The notes beneath the pieces are model-generated. The model saw nothing but the letters and a program-made list of their open reading frames with translations. It ran no database searches and had not been told where the DNA came from. From positions 1-45,941 of the forward strand of contig NZ_LCYG01000086.1 of assembly GCF_001017175.1 (NCBI RefSeq): a DNA stretch of 45,941 bases. The letters run 5' to 3'. Below are positions 15,216 to 22,924 of the stretch, piece after piece. Numbering within the stretch: the stretch's first letter is position 1; every line of letters starts with the position of its first letter. This DNA comes from Microvirga vignae (lineage in GTDB: Bacteria > Pseudomonadota > Alphaproteobacteria > Rhizobiales > Beijerinckiaceae). The translations under genes and the position numbers were made by a program.

Positions 15216-16238
15216 CTAGAGCCCCTGGCTCCAGAGGCCGATCAGCAGGCTCGCGCCCAGAACCAGCACGAAGGCGGCGGCCAGAAGCTCGATGCCCGCA
15301 ATCGCCATGGCACCCGTCGCTCCACGTCCACCCGCCAATTTCAGCGCCACCGTCTTGGCAAAGACCGCAACCGCCGCGATGGCGCTGGTGGTGAGCGCCG
15401 TCCCGAGTGCCATGGCGAAGGTGGCGGCGATGCCGGCTGCGAAGAGGCCCTGCGCCAGTGAGAAGACGAGCACGATGAGCGCCCCGGCGCAGGGGCGAAC
15501 GCCGGCGGCAACCGCTACGCCCGCCATGTCGCGCCAGCGGGTGAAACGCTTAAGCTCCTCGGGTGGCGGCATGTGCACGTGATCGCAGCTCTCGTCCTGC
15601 GCCGAGGCCAGAGGATTGCGCGCGAGCGCGAGCACGCCCAGCACCTTGCCGCTCTTGCGCCAGGTGATCGCGAGGCCGAGCAGGGCAACGGCGATGAAGC
15701 TCATCAATTCCACGTTCATGGCGAGCTTGTTCATGGTGGAAGCCGTGGCGCGCAGCACCAGGCTCACCGTGCCGACGATGGAAATTGCGACCAGTGCCTG
15801 CACCAGGGCGGCGGCAAAGCTCAAGATCAGGCCTTTGCGCAACGCCTTCTCATCGGCCACCAGATAGGCCGAGATCACGCTCTTGCCGTGTCCCGGACCC
15901 GCCGCATGGAAGACGCCATAGGCAAAACCGACGAAGAGAAGGGGACCCAGGGCCGCCCCGCTTTCCTTCAAGGCGCGTACGCTCGCCTGGAGGCTCGCAT
16001 AGAAGCCGGATTGGATGGAGAGGATCCAGGCACCGAAATTGCCGGATGGAGCGGCCTCCCGGATTCCCATGCCGAAGGGGCTGCGTGGTGCGGGCGTACT
16101 GACAGGACCGATCCAGAGTGCGAGCAACGCCATGGCGGCGGCCATGATAGCGACCGCCGCAACCATCAGGCCAAGCCGCTGCCAGAACCGTGCTTGGCCG
16201 GCGGCCGGAGAGGTCAGGGGAGCCGAGCTCACGGACAT
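15216..16238 (-). CDS. NicO-family nickel/cobalt transporter
   Basis: A 340-aa inner-membrane protein with an N-terminal anchor helix and about six further helices. The two family signatures are present: FHAAGPGHGKSVISAYLV near residue 110 and AGVRPCAGALIVLVFSLAQGL near residue 244. A cytoplasmic loop carries possible metal ligands (DESCDHVHMPPPEE). NicO proteins move nickel or cobalt, mostly as exporters (RcnA) or as importers in some lineages; direction cannot be read here. It overlaps the upstream DUF1007 gene by 10 bases, a pairing typical of this transporter group, so the two are co-translated. Confidence 0.88.
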   Translation of the reverse strand: MSVSSAPLTSPAAGQARFWQRLGLMVAAVAIMAAAMALLALWIGPVSTPAPRSPFGMGIREAAPSGNFGAWILSIQSGFYASLQASVRALKESGAALGPLLFVGFAYGVFHAAGPGHGKSVISAYLVADEKALRKGLILSFAAALVQALVAISIVGTVSLVLRATASTMNKLAMNVELMSFIAVALLGLAITWRKSGKVLGVLALARNPLASAQDESCDHVHMPPPEELKRFTRWRDMAGVAVAAGVRPCAGALIVLVFSLAQGLFAAGIAATFAMALGTALTTSAIAAVAVFAKTVALKLAGGRGATGAMAIAGIELLAAAFVLVLGASLLIGLWSQGL

Positions 16239-16882
16239 GCGATGATGGCCTTGTTGGAATACTCGACGCTGAAATTCGCGCTGGGCGGTGTGGCTTGGAT
16301 CGCACCCTCATCCTGCAGGATTTTCTGCATGGTCGCGTCGAGCGCCTTGGCCTTGGCGATGCTGGTCAGGCAGCCTTGAGGCGCATTGGCTAGCGTCACG
16401 GCGGATTGGTCCGTAAGGCTGAAATAGACGAAGAAGGTCGGGTCATCGATCTCGATGGCTAGGTTGCCGGAGGCCGAGGCCGGGGCCTTCAAGGGCAGCA
16501 GGAACGAGAGGGCGACCTGCTGGGGCTTTTCCATGGTCATGCGGGCTTCCCGCGGCTCGCCGAAACCTTGAGGCTTTCCCTTCACCTTCAGAGTCGTGAA
16601 GTAGTCGAATTCAGTGAGTCCGGCGGCGTTCTCGTTCGCCAGATCCTGCAACTCCTCCGAGGAGAGCTTGCCGTCGTTGTTCTTGTCAAGCCCCTGCGTC
16701 ACGTAGGCCGTATAGGCCTCGTCGAAGGTCCAGTGGTGGCGGATGCCCGTGACCTTGCCGTCGGGGGCGAAGACCACCTCCGCCCTGGCGGTGATCCACA
16801 CATGGGGATGTGCGAAGGCAGGCAGGCTGGAGCCCGTCAGCAAGGTGGCGAGGCAGAGCGTGAGACCGAGGCGGCGTTTCAT
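16229..16882 (-). CDS. DUF1007 periplasmic protein with an EF-hand-like loop
   Basis: A 217-aa secreted protein. It has a signal peptide (residues 1-24, ending AFA), then HPHVWI, the N-terminal hallmark of DUF1007; the first mature residues HPH could bind a metal through the free amino end. Residues 66-77 (DKNNDGKLSSEE) match a canonical 12-residue EF-hand calcium loop (D-x-N-x-D-G-x-L-S-x-x-E). The gene overlaps the NicO transporter gene by 10 bases, and the family often accompanies such transporters. I infer a periplasmic metal-binding partner. It begins about 215 bases from, and divergent to, the indolepyruvate oxidoreductase gene. Confidence 0.87.
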   Translation of the reverse strand: MKRRLGLTLCLATLLTGSSLPAFAHPHVWITARAEVVFAPDGKVTGIRHHWTFDEAYTAYVTQGLDKNNDGKLSSEELQDLANENAAGLTEFDYFTTLKVKGKPQGFGEPREARMTMEKPQQVALSFLLPLKAPASASGNLAIEIDDPTFFVYFSLTDQSAVTLANAPQGCLTSIAKAKALDATMQKILQDEGAIQATPPSANFSVEYSNKAIIACP

Positions 16883-17009
16883 GCGTCAACTATAAAAGCA
16901 GCGCTTCCGGGGTGTGGAAGCTAAGAGAACCAAGATCTAGAGGCTTTATGGTTAATGGAGGCGAAACGAAGGCCAAGGGCCAGCCCGCTCGATTGACGCA
17001 ACCCAACAA

Positions 17010-17032
17010 TTATGTCAGCATTACTGACATAA
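17010..17032. promoter_or_regulatory. Perfect inverted repeat upstream of the indolepyruvate oxidoreductase gene
   Basis: Perfect 9-base arms, TTATGTCAG and CTGACATAA, surround a 5-base spacer CATTA. The centre lies about 77 bases before the start codon, in an A/T-rich stretch unlike the GC-rich coding DNA. The length and symmetry fit the binding site of a dimeric repressor or activator (TetR, GntR or MarR type). The regulator is not encoded in this window. Confidence 0.65.
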
Positions 17033-17097
17033 ATTCAAAAACCAACAAGAGCCGGATAACCGGCGAACGGGGCGAGAGGGCTCCAAGGAGGAACGGC

Positions 17098-20000
17098 ATG
17101 GCCGAAGGTCATGTGGCGCTTCGTAGCGTTACGCTCGACGACAAGTACGATCTCACCAAGGATCATGTGTTCATCACAGGCACTCAGGCCGTGATTCGCA
17201 TGCTGCTGATGCAGCGCGAGCGGGACAGGCTGTCGGGCCTCAGCACTGCCGGCTTCGTCTCCGGCTATCGTGGCTCGCCCATCGGTGGCCTGGACCAGAA
17301 CCTCTGGCGGGCCCGGAAGTGGCTTGAGGCCTCGAACATCGTTTTCCAGCCTGGCCTCAACGAGGAACTGGCTGCCACCGCCGTCTGGGGCTCCCAGCAG
17401 GCCGAGATCCGTGGCGACGGCAAGTATGACGGCGTGTTCGGCCTCTGGTACGGCAAGGGCCCGGGTGTCGACCGCTCCGGCGACGTGTTTCGCCACGCCA
17501 ACATGGCCGGCTCCTCGAAACACGGCGGCGTGCTCGCCCTGATGGGCGACGACCACACGGCCGAGTCGTCAACCGTCGCGCATCAGTCCGAATTCCACTT
17601 CGTCGACGTGATGATCCCGATTCTGAATCCTGCGGGCGTTCAGGAGATTCTCGATTATGGCCTCTACGGCTACGCCATGAGCCGCTTCTGCGGCACGTGG
17701 GTGGCATTCAAATGCGTGAAGGACAACATCGAGTCCACCGCCTCCGTGGACGGCTCCCTCGACCGGGTGAAGATCATCCTGCCCGATGACTTCATCATGC
17801 CGCCTGGCGGGCTCAACATCCGCAGCCGCGACGGCGTGCTCGATCAGGAGGCGCGCCTCCAGGACTTCAAGCGCGATGCGATGATGGCGTTCGTGCGCGC
17901 GAACAACCTCAACCGCATCATCCTGTCGGGTGGTCGCAACGCGAAGATCGGCGTGATCACGGTCGGCAAGTCCTATCTCGACGTGCGCCAGGCGCTCGAC
18001 GAACTCGGCCTCGACGAGGTGAAGGCGAACGACATGGGCCTTCGCCTCTACAAGGTCGCGTGTCCCTGGCCGCTTTCGCAGCGCGAGCTTCTGGAGTTCG
18101 CGCACGGCCTCGACAAGATCATCGTGGTGGAGGAGAAGCGCTCTCTCATCGAGGTGCAGGTGCGCGAGGAGCTTTACGGCACCGCCAACCAGCCGCTCTG
18201 CATCGGCAAGAAGGACGAGGACGGCAACTGGCTCTTCCCCGTGAAGGGTGCGCTCGATCCGAACGACATCGCCATCGTCATCGGTGAGCGTCTTCTCCAG
18301 TACCACAACAACGACGACCTGCGCGGTCGCGTGGCGCGTCTTCGCCATGCGCAGGAAGTGCTGAAAGCCACCAATGACGTGGCAACCCGCGTGCCGCATT
18401 TCTGCTCCGGCTGCCCGCACAACACCTCGACCAAGGTGCCCGAGGGCATGCGCGCCTATGCGGGCATCGGCTGCCATTACATGGTGCAGTGGATGGACCG
18501 CTCCACCGATGGCTTCACGCAGATGGGCGGCGAGGGCGCGAACTGGATCGGCGAAGCGCCGTTCTCCAAGCGCGGTCACGTGTTCCAGAATCTCGGCGAT
18601 GGCACTTACAACCATTCCGGCATTCTGGCTCTGCGCTGGTCGATCGCGACCAAGACCAATGTCACCTACAAGATTCTCTTCAATGACGCGGTTGCCATGA
18701 CCGGCGGTCAGAAGCATGAGGGCAGCCTGACCGTCGACATGATCGCTCGTCAGGTGCGCGAGGAAGGTGTCGAGCGGATCGCTCTCGTCACCGACGAGCC
18801 GCACAAATATCCTAAAGACATCCGTTGGCCTGCCGGCATGACGATCCATCACCGCGACGAGTTGGACGCCGTGCAGCGCGAGCTGGCGCAGATTACGGGC
18901 GTCACGGTGATGATCTACGATCAGACCTGCGCTTCCGAGAAGCGCCGCCGCCGCAAGCGCGGCGAGTTCCCGGATCCGGACAAGCGCGTGATCATCAACG
19001 ATCTCGTCTGCGAGGCCTGCGGCGATTGCTCCGTGCAGTCGAACTGCGTGGCCGTGCAGCCGGTGCAGACGGAGTTCGGCCGCAAGCGCCAGATCGATCA
19101 GTCGAACTGCAACAAGGACTTCTCCTGCGTGAAGGGCTTCTGCCCGTCCTTCGTGACGGTGCATGGCGCCAAGGTGAAGAAGGCGGTGCCGGAGACGCTC
19201 TCGACGGATGGCGTGACGCTCACATCGCTGCCCGATCCGGCGATCCCCGCCATTGATCGCACCTTCAACGTCATCGTGACCGGTGTGGGTGGCACGGGCG
19301 TCGTGACCATCGGCGCGATCCTTGGCATGGCGGCGCATCTCGAGGGCAAGGGCATGGGCATGATCGACATGGCCGGCCTCGCGCAGAAGGGCGGCGCGGT
19401 CTACAGCCATGTGCGCCTTGCCAATAAACAGGAAGACATCCACGCGATCCGCGTCAGCGCGGAATCGGCGCACCTCGTCCTCGGTTGCGATCTCGTGGTG
19501 ACGGGTACCAAGAAGGTGCTCGCTTCCGTGAAGCAGGGGCAAACGGCGCTTGTCGTGAACACCGCCGAGGTGATGCCAGGCGAGTTCACGCGCAATGCCG
19601 ACTTCTCGCTGCCGACCCAGCGCCTGAAGCGCGCGATCATGGGAGCTGCCGGCGAGAGCGGTGCAGCGTTCGTGGACGCGACGGCGATTGCCACTGCGCT
19701 TCTCGGCAATTCGATTGCGGCCAACATGTTCATGCTGGGCTATGCCTATCAGACCGGCCATGTGCCGCTGTCGGCTCAAGCCATTGAGAAGGCGATCGAA
19801 CTCAACGGCGAAGCGGTGAAGATGAATCTTTCCGCCTTCAACTGGGGCCGCCGCGCGGCCGCAGAGCCTGAGCTGGTCGCGACCATGATGAGCGAGCTGA
19901 AGGCACCGAACGACGAGCTGAAGATCTCCGAGACCCTTGACGAGGTGATCGAGCGGCGCGTGAAGTTCCTCAGCGAGTATCAGAACAAGCGCTATGGCAA

Positions 20001-20601
20001 GCGTTATCGCACACAAGTTCAGCGTGTGCGCGAGGCTGAAGGAAAGGCCGTTCCGGACTCGACCGCGCTGACCGATGCGGCGGCGCGCTCGCTCTTCAAG
20101 CTCATGGCCTACAAGGACGAGTACGAGGTGGCCCGGCTCTACACGGATGGTCACTTCGAGCGCCAAGTCGCCTCGACCTTCGAGGGCGAGAACCTGCGCT
20201 ACGAGTTCCACATGGCTCCGCCCATTCTGGCAAAGAAGGATCCGACCACCGGTCTGCCCAAAAAGATGAGCTTCGGCCCGTGGATGATGAAGGCCCTGCG
20301 GGTTCTGGCGAAGTTCAAGAGCTTACGCGGCACGCCGCTCGATGTCTTCGGCTACACGCACGAGCGTCGCACCGAGCGTGAGCTCATCCGCGAGTTCGAA
20401 GGGCGCATCGGCGAGATCGTGTCGAAGCTCAACGCGGACAATCACGCGATTGCCGTTGGCCTCGCCACCATCCCGCAGAAGATCCGCGGCTTCGGCCACA
20501 TCAAGGAGCGGAACCTGAAAACGGCGAAGGAGGAAGAGGCGGAACTGCTTGCCAAATTCCGCGCCGAGCCTCAGCAGCCATTGCCGATTGCGGCGGAGTA
20601 A
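17098..20601 (+). CDS. Indolepyruvate:ferredoxin oxidoreductase, fused single-chain form
   Basis: A 1167-aa enzyme that oxidatively decarboxylates arylpyruvates to aryl-acetyl-CoA, passing electrons to ferredoxin. The N-terminal part is the thiamine-diphosphate-binding IorA-like half (STAGFVSGYRGSPIGGLDQNLW, then FCSGCPHNTSTKVPEGMRAYAGIGCHYM). A cysteine-rich iron-sulfur segment follows near residue 638 (VCEACGDCSVQSNC, later SCVKGFCPSF). Next comes the IorB-like gamma domain (VTGVGGTGVVTIGAILGMAA and AGLAQKGGAVYSHVRLA), then a long C-terminal extension found in the fused alphaproteobacterial form. AAGGAGG lies 6 bases before the ATG at 17098; the frame remains open upstream, but that part overlaps the regulatory palindrome. 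A convergent aminotransferase gene may supply its substrate. Confidence 0.93.
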   Translation: MAEGHVALRSVTLDDKYDLTKDHVFITGTQAVIRMLLMQRERDRLSGLSTAGFVSGYRGSPIGGLDQNLWRARKWLEASNIVFQPGLNEELAATAVWGSQQAEIRGDGKYDGVFGLWYGKGPGVDRSGDVFRHANMAGSSKHGGVLALMGDDHTAESSTVAHQSEFHFVDVMIPILNPAGVQEILDYGLYGYAMSRFCGTWVAFKCVKDNIESTASVDGSLDRVKIILPDDFIMPPGGLNIRSRDGVLDQEARLQDFKRDAMMAFVRANNLNRIILSGGRNAKIGVITVGKSYLDVRQALDELGLDEVKANDMGLRLYKVACPWPLSQRELLEFAHGLDKIIVVEEKRSLIEVQVREELYGTANQPLCIGKKDEDGNWLFPVKGALDPNDIAIVIGERLLQYHNNDDLRGRVARLRHAQEVLKATNDVATRVPHFCSGCPHNTSTKVPEGMRAYAGIGCHYMVQWMDRSTDGFTQMGGEGANWIGEAPFSKRGHVFQNLGDGTYNHSGILALRWSIATKTNVTYKILFNDAVAMTGGQKHEGSLTVDMIARQVREEGVERIALVTDEPHKYPKDIRWPAGMTIHHRDELDAVQRELAQITGVTVMIYDQTCASEKRRRRKRGEFPDPDKRVIINDLVCEACGDCSVQSNCVAVQPVQTEFGRKRQIDQSNCNKDFSCVKGFCPSFVTVHGAKVKKAVPETLSTDGVTLTSLPDPAIPAIDRTFNVIVTGVGGTGVVTIGAILGMAAHLEGKGMGMIDMAGLAQKGGAVYSHVRLANKQEDIHAIRVSAESAHLVLGCDLVVTGTKKVLASVKQGQTALVVNTAEVMPGEFTRNADFSLPTQRLKRAIMGAAGESGAAFVDATAIATALLGNSIAANMFMLGYAYQTGHVPLSAQAIEKAIELNGEAVKMNLSAFNWGRRAAAEPELVATMMSELKAPNDELKISETLDEVIERRVKFLSEYQNKRYGKRYRTQVQRVREAEGKAVPDSTALTDAAARSLFKLMAYKDEYEVARLYTDGHFERQVASTFEGENLRYEFHMAPPILAKKDPTTGLPKKMSFGPWMMKALRVLAKFKSLRGTPLDVFGYTHERRTERELIREFEGRIGEIVSKLNADNHAIAVGLATIPQKIRGFGHIKERNLKTAKEEEAELLAKFRAEPQQPLPIAAE

Positions 20602-20616
20602 GACTTAAGACACGTC

Positions 20617-20699
20617 ATGGCCGGGCTCGTCCCGGCCATCTCGTTTCGGAAAAGCGCCGCGTTTCACACAATCGGGATCACCGGCATAAGGCCGGTGAT
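20617..20699. repeat. Pair of REP-like hairpins between convergent genes
   Basis: Two GC-rich perfect hairpins: ATGGCCGGG-CTCGT-CCCGGCCAT (20617-20639) and ATCACCGGC-ATAAG-GCCGGTGAT (20677-20699). Short complementary flanks (CACAC and GTGTG) lie around the second. The first resembles a palindrome that recurs in many alphaproteobacterial genomes. It lies between the oxidoreductase stop and the aminotransferase stop, where it may also terminate both transcripts. Confidence 0.75.
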
Positions 20700-20732
20700 G
20701 ACAGTGTGGATGGGTGCTCTTTATCCCCGCGC

Positions 20733-21926
20733 CTAGCTCACTTCCACGAAGCTCTTCGCGACTTTCGGCACGTTCTCCTCATTGAGACCGGCCACGCACA
20801 TGCGGCCCGACCCCACGAGATAGACACCGTCCCGCTCGCGCATGGCGGTGACTTGCTGCTCGGTGAGGCCGGTGAAGCTGAACATGCCGCGCTGATTGAG
20901 CAGGAAGCCCACATCGACCTCGTTGGACAGGGCGCGGATGTGCTCGGCGAGAAGCTTGCGCACGGAATCCATGCGGGTGCGCATCTCATCGACCTCGCGA
21001 GTCCATTGAGCGCGAAGATCGTCGTTGCCGAGAACGGTGGCGACGAGAAGGCCGCCCAACATCGGCGGGCTCGAATAGCTGCGGCGCACGGCGAGCTTCA
21101 GCTGGCCCAGCACGCGTTCGGCCTCGTCGCTGTCCTGGCAGACGATGCTCAATCCGCCGCAGCGCTCGCCGTAGAGCGAGAAGTTCTTCGAGAAGGAGTT
21201 GGCAACGAGGCAGCTGGCGCGCTCCGCGTAGCGGCGCACGAAAGCGGCATCCGCCTCGAGGCTCGTGCCGAAGCCCTGATAGGCCATGTCGAATACGACG
21301 ATGTGGCGCTTGGCGACCAGCACATCGGTCACGGCGACTTGCTGCTTATCGTCGAGATCGACGCCGGTCGGGTTGTGGCAGACGGGTTGAAGAATCACGA
21401 TCGAACCGGAATCGGCTGCTTCCAGCGCCTTGACCATACCGTCGAAATCAACGGACTTGGTTGAGCGGTCCCAATAAGGATAGGTCGTCGTCTTGAAGCC
21501 TGCGCGTTGGAACAGGCCGTGATGGTTCTCCCACGTCGGGTCGCTGACGAGAACGGTGCGGCCGGGGCAATGCTTGGCGAGGAAGTCGGCTGCGATGCCG
21601 ACCGCGCCCGTGCCGCCGATGGTTTGGATCGTGGCGATGCGCTTGGTCTCACGGGCAGGATGCGTGTCGCCGAAGATCAGCTTCTGCACGCCCTCACGAT
21701 AGCCGGGGTGACCTTCCATCGGAAGATAAGGCCGCTCCGCAAAGCCGATGCGCTCATAAGCAGCTTTCACCGATCCCAGCACCGGAATGCGGCCCTTTTC
21801 GTCCGTGTAGACGCCGATGCTGAGATTGACCTTCTCACTTCGTGGATCGGACTTGAAGCTGTCGTTGAGCGACAGGATCGGATCGCCCGCGAAGGCTTCG
21901 ACGCGTCCAAACAGTGATTCCACCAT
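20733..21926 (-). CDS. Aromatic/aspartate-type class I aminotransferase
   Basis: A 397-aa pyridoxal-phosphate enzyme of the AspC/TyrB family (aminotransferase class Ia). It shows the typical start MVESLFGRVEAFAGDPILSLNDSF, the PVCHNPTGVDL loop that contacts the cofactor, the DMAYQGFG segment, and the catalytic lysine in ANSFSKNFSLYGERCG near residue 246. It exchanges an amino group between aspartate or aromatic amino acids and 2-oxoglutarate. GGAGG lies 6 bases upstream of the chosen ATG at 21926; an in-frame start at 21974 would overlap the spacer. The neighbouring arylpyruvate oxidoreductase suggests aromatic substrates, but aspartate cannot be excluded. Confidence 0.9.
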   Translation of the reverse strand: MVESLFGRVEAFAGDPILSLNDSFKSDPRSEKVNLSIGVYTDEKGRIPVLGSVKAAYERIGFAERPYLPMEGHPGYREGVQKLIFGDTHPARETKRIATIQTIGGTGAVGIAADFLAKHCPGRTVLVSDPTWENHHGLFQRAGFKTTTYPYWDRSTKSVDFDGMVKALEAADSGSIVILQPVCHNPTGVDLDDKQQVAVTDVLVAKRHIVVFDMAYQGFGTSLEADAAFVRRYAERASCLVANSFSKNFSLYGERCGGLSIVCQDSDEAERVLGQLKLAVRRSYSSPPMLGGLLVATVLGNDDLRAQWTREVDEMRTRMDSVRKLLAEHIRALSNEVDVGFLLNQRGMFSFTGLTEQQVTAMRERDGVYLVGSGRMCVAGLNEENVPKVAKSFVEVS

Positions 21927-22022
21927 GATGACCTCCAGGCTCGTCGCGGGCCGCGTGCCTCGCGAGAGCGTCATTGTTCCGCGAGAGACCTAACCCCTTA
22001 GGCAGGCCCCCGGCAAGGTCGT

Positions 22023-22730
22023 TCAGGTGTCGAGCCGCCAATCCACCGGCTCCAGGCTCTTCTCGACGAGCCAGGCATTGGCGCGGCTGAAGGGACGGGT
22101 GCCTTTGAAATCGTTGAGGCGGTTGAGCGGGGAGGGATGTCCCGCTTCGATGACGAGATGCTTCTTCCGGTCGACGAGTGCGGCACGTTTCCGGGCAGGC
22201 CCGCCCCACAGCAGGAAGACCACGGCAGACTGCTGCTCGGAGATTGCGGTAATGGCCTGATCGACCAGTTCCGACCATCCGAACTTCATATGCGCGCCGG
22301 ACTTGCCCTTCTCCACGGTCAGCGCCGTGTTGAGAAGCAGCACGCCTTGCTCGGCCCATTTCGTCAGGTCGCCGGATTTCGGCATGGGCACATCCAGATC
22401 CGCCGCCATCTCGGCGAGGATCGTGCGCAGCGATGCGGGCAGCCGTCGCGAGCCGCGATAGGAGAAGGCGAGTCCATGGGCATCGCCGGGCGTCGGGTAG
22501 GGGTCCTGACCGAGGATGACAACCTTCACCTTGTCGAGAGGAGTGAGTGTCAGACTTGAAAAGACGAGATCAGGCGGCGGCAGGACATGGCCGCCCGCAG
22601 CAATAACCGCATCGACTCTCTCGGCTACGCGATCAGCACTACCGTCCCGGAAGAAGGGCAGCTTGAGCCAACCGGCGGCCTGCTTGTTGCGGCTAAACTT
22701 TGCAAGGGCTTGGGCAATGGGGCCGGACAT
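22023..22730 (-). CDS. ung: Uracil-DNA glycosylase, family 1
   Basis: A 235-aa DNA-repair enzyme that removes uracil from DNA. The catalytic loop VVILGQDPYPTPGDAHGLAFS (Asp near residue 73) and the DNA-intercalating loop EAGHPSPLN are both intact, along with VLLLNTALTVEKGKSGAH. I chose the ATG at 22730. The frame is open to a TTG at 22775, but the extra 15 residues look unconserved. It lies upstream of the aminotransferase gene on the same strand with a spacer of about 96 bases, so they may or may not be co-transcribed. It is divergent from the secreted nucleotidase gene. Confidence 0.93.
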   Translation of the reverse strand: MSGPIAQALAKFSRNKQAAGWLKLPFFRDGSADRVAERVDAVIAAGGHVLPPPDLVFSSLTLTPLDKVKVVILGQDPYPTPGDAHGLAFSYRGSRRLPASLRTILAEMAADLDVPMPKSGDLTKWAEQGVLLLNTALTVEKGKSGAHMKFGWSELVDQAITAISEQQSAVVFLLWGGPARKRAALVDRKKHLVIEAGHPSPLNRLNDFKGTRPFSRANAWLVEKSLEPVDWRLDT

Positions 22731-22924
22731 GGGAAGCGACGCCTCATGGAAAGATGCAGCATTGATGCGCTGCAAGGTCTCTAGACCAAATGGATGAAAA
22801 TGGCATCACCTCATGCCGAGCATCTCGGCGCGGAGGACATCGACAGGATATTACTTCTGTGACACGTTTCCGGCCTAGGCTCCACGCCTCTCGCTGTGGG
22901 CGCCGCCCGAAATGAGGACTTGTG

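Noticed and set aside
16912..17097. A 62-codon N-terminal extension of the indolepyruvate oxidoreductase
   Set aside because: It would run through the A/T-rich operator palindrome, lacks a ribosome-binding site and has no conserved character. AAGGAGG precedes the ATG at 17098.
17569..20211. An 880-codon open frame antisense to the indolepyruvate oxidoreductase gene
   Set aside because: It lies wholly opposite a gene with clear catalytic motifs, and its translation is rich in His, Arg, Ala and Val with no domain. Long antisense frames are expected in GC-rich DNA.
20617..20699. GC-rich hairpins considered as a CRISPR array or attachment site
   Set aside because: There are only two different palindromes with no repeated direct unit or regular spacers, and no integrase or cas gene lies nearby.
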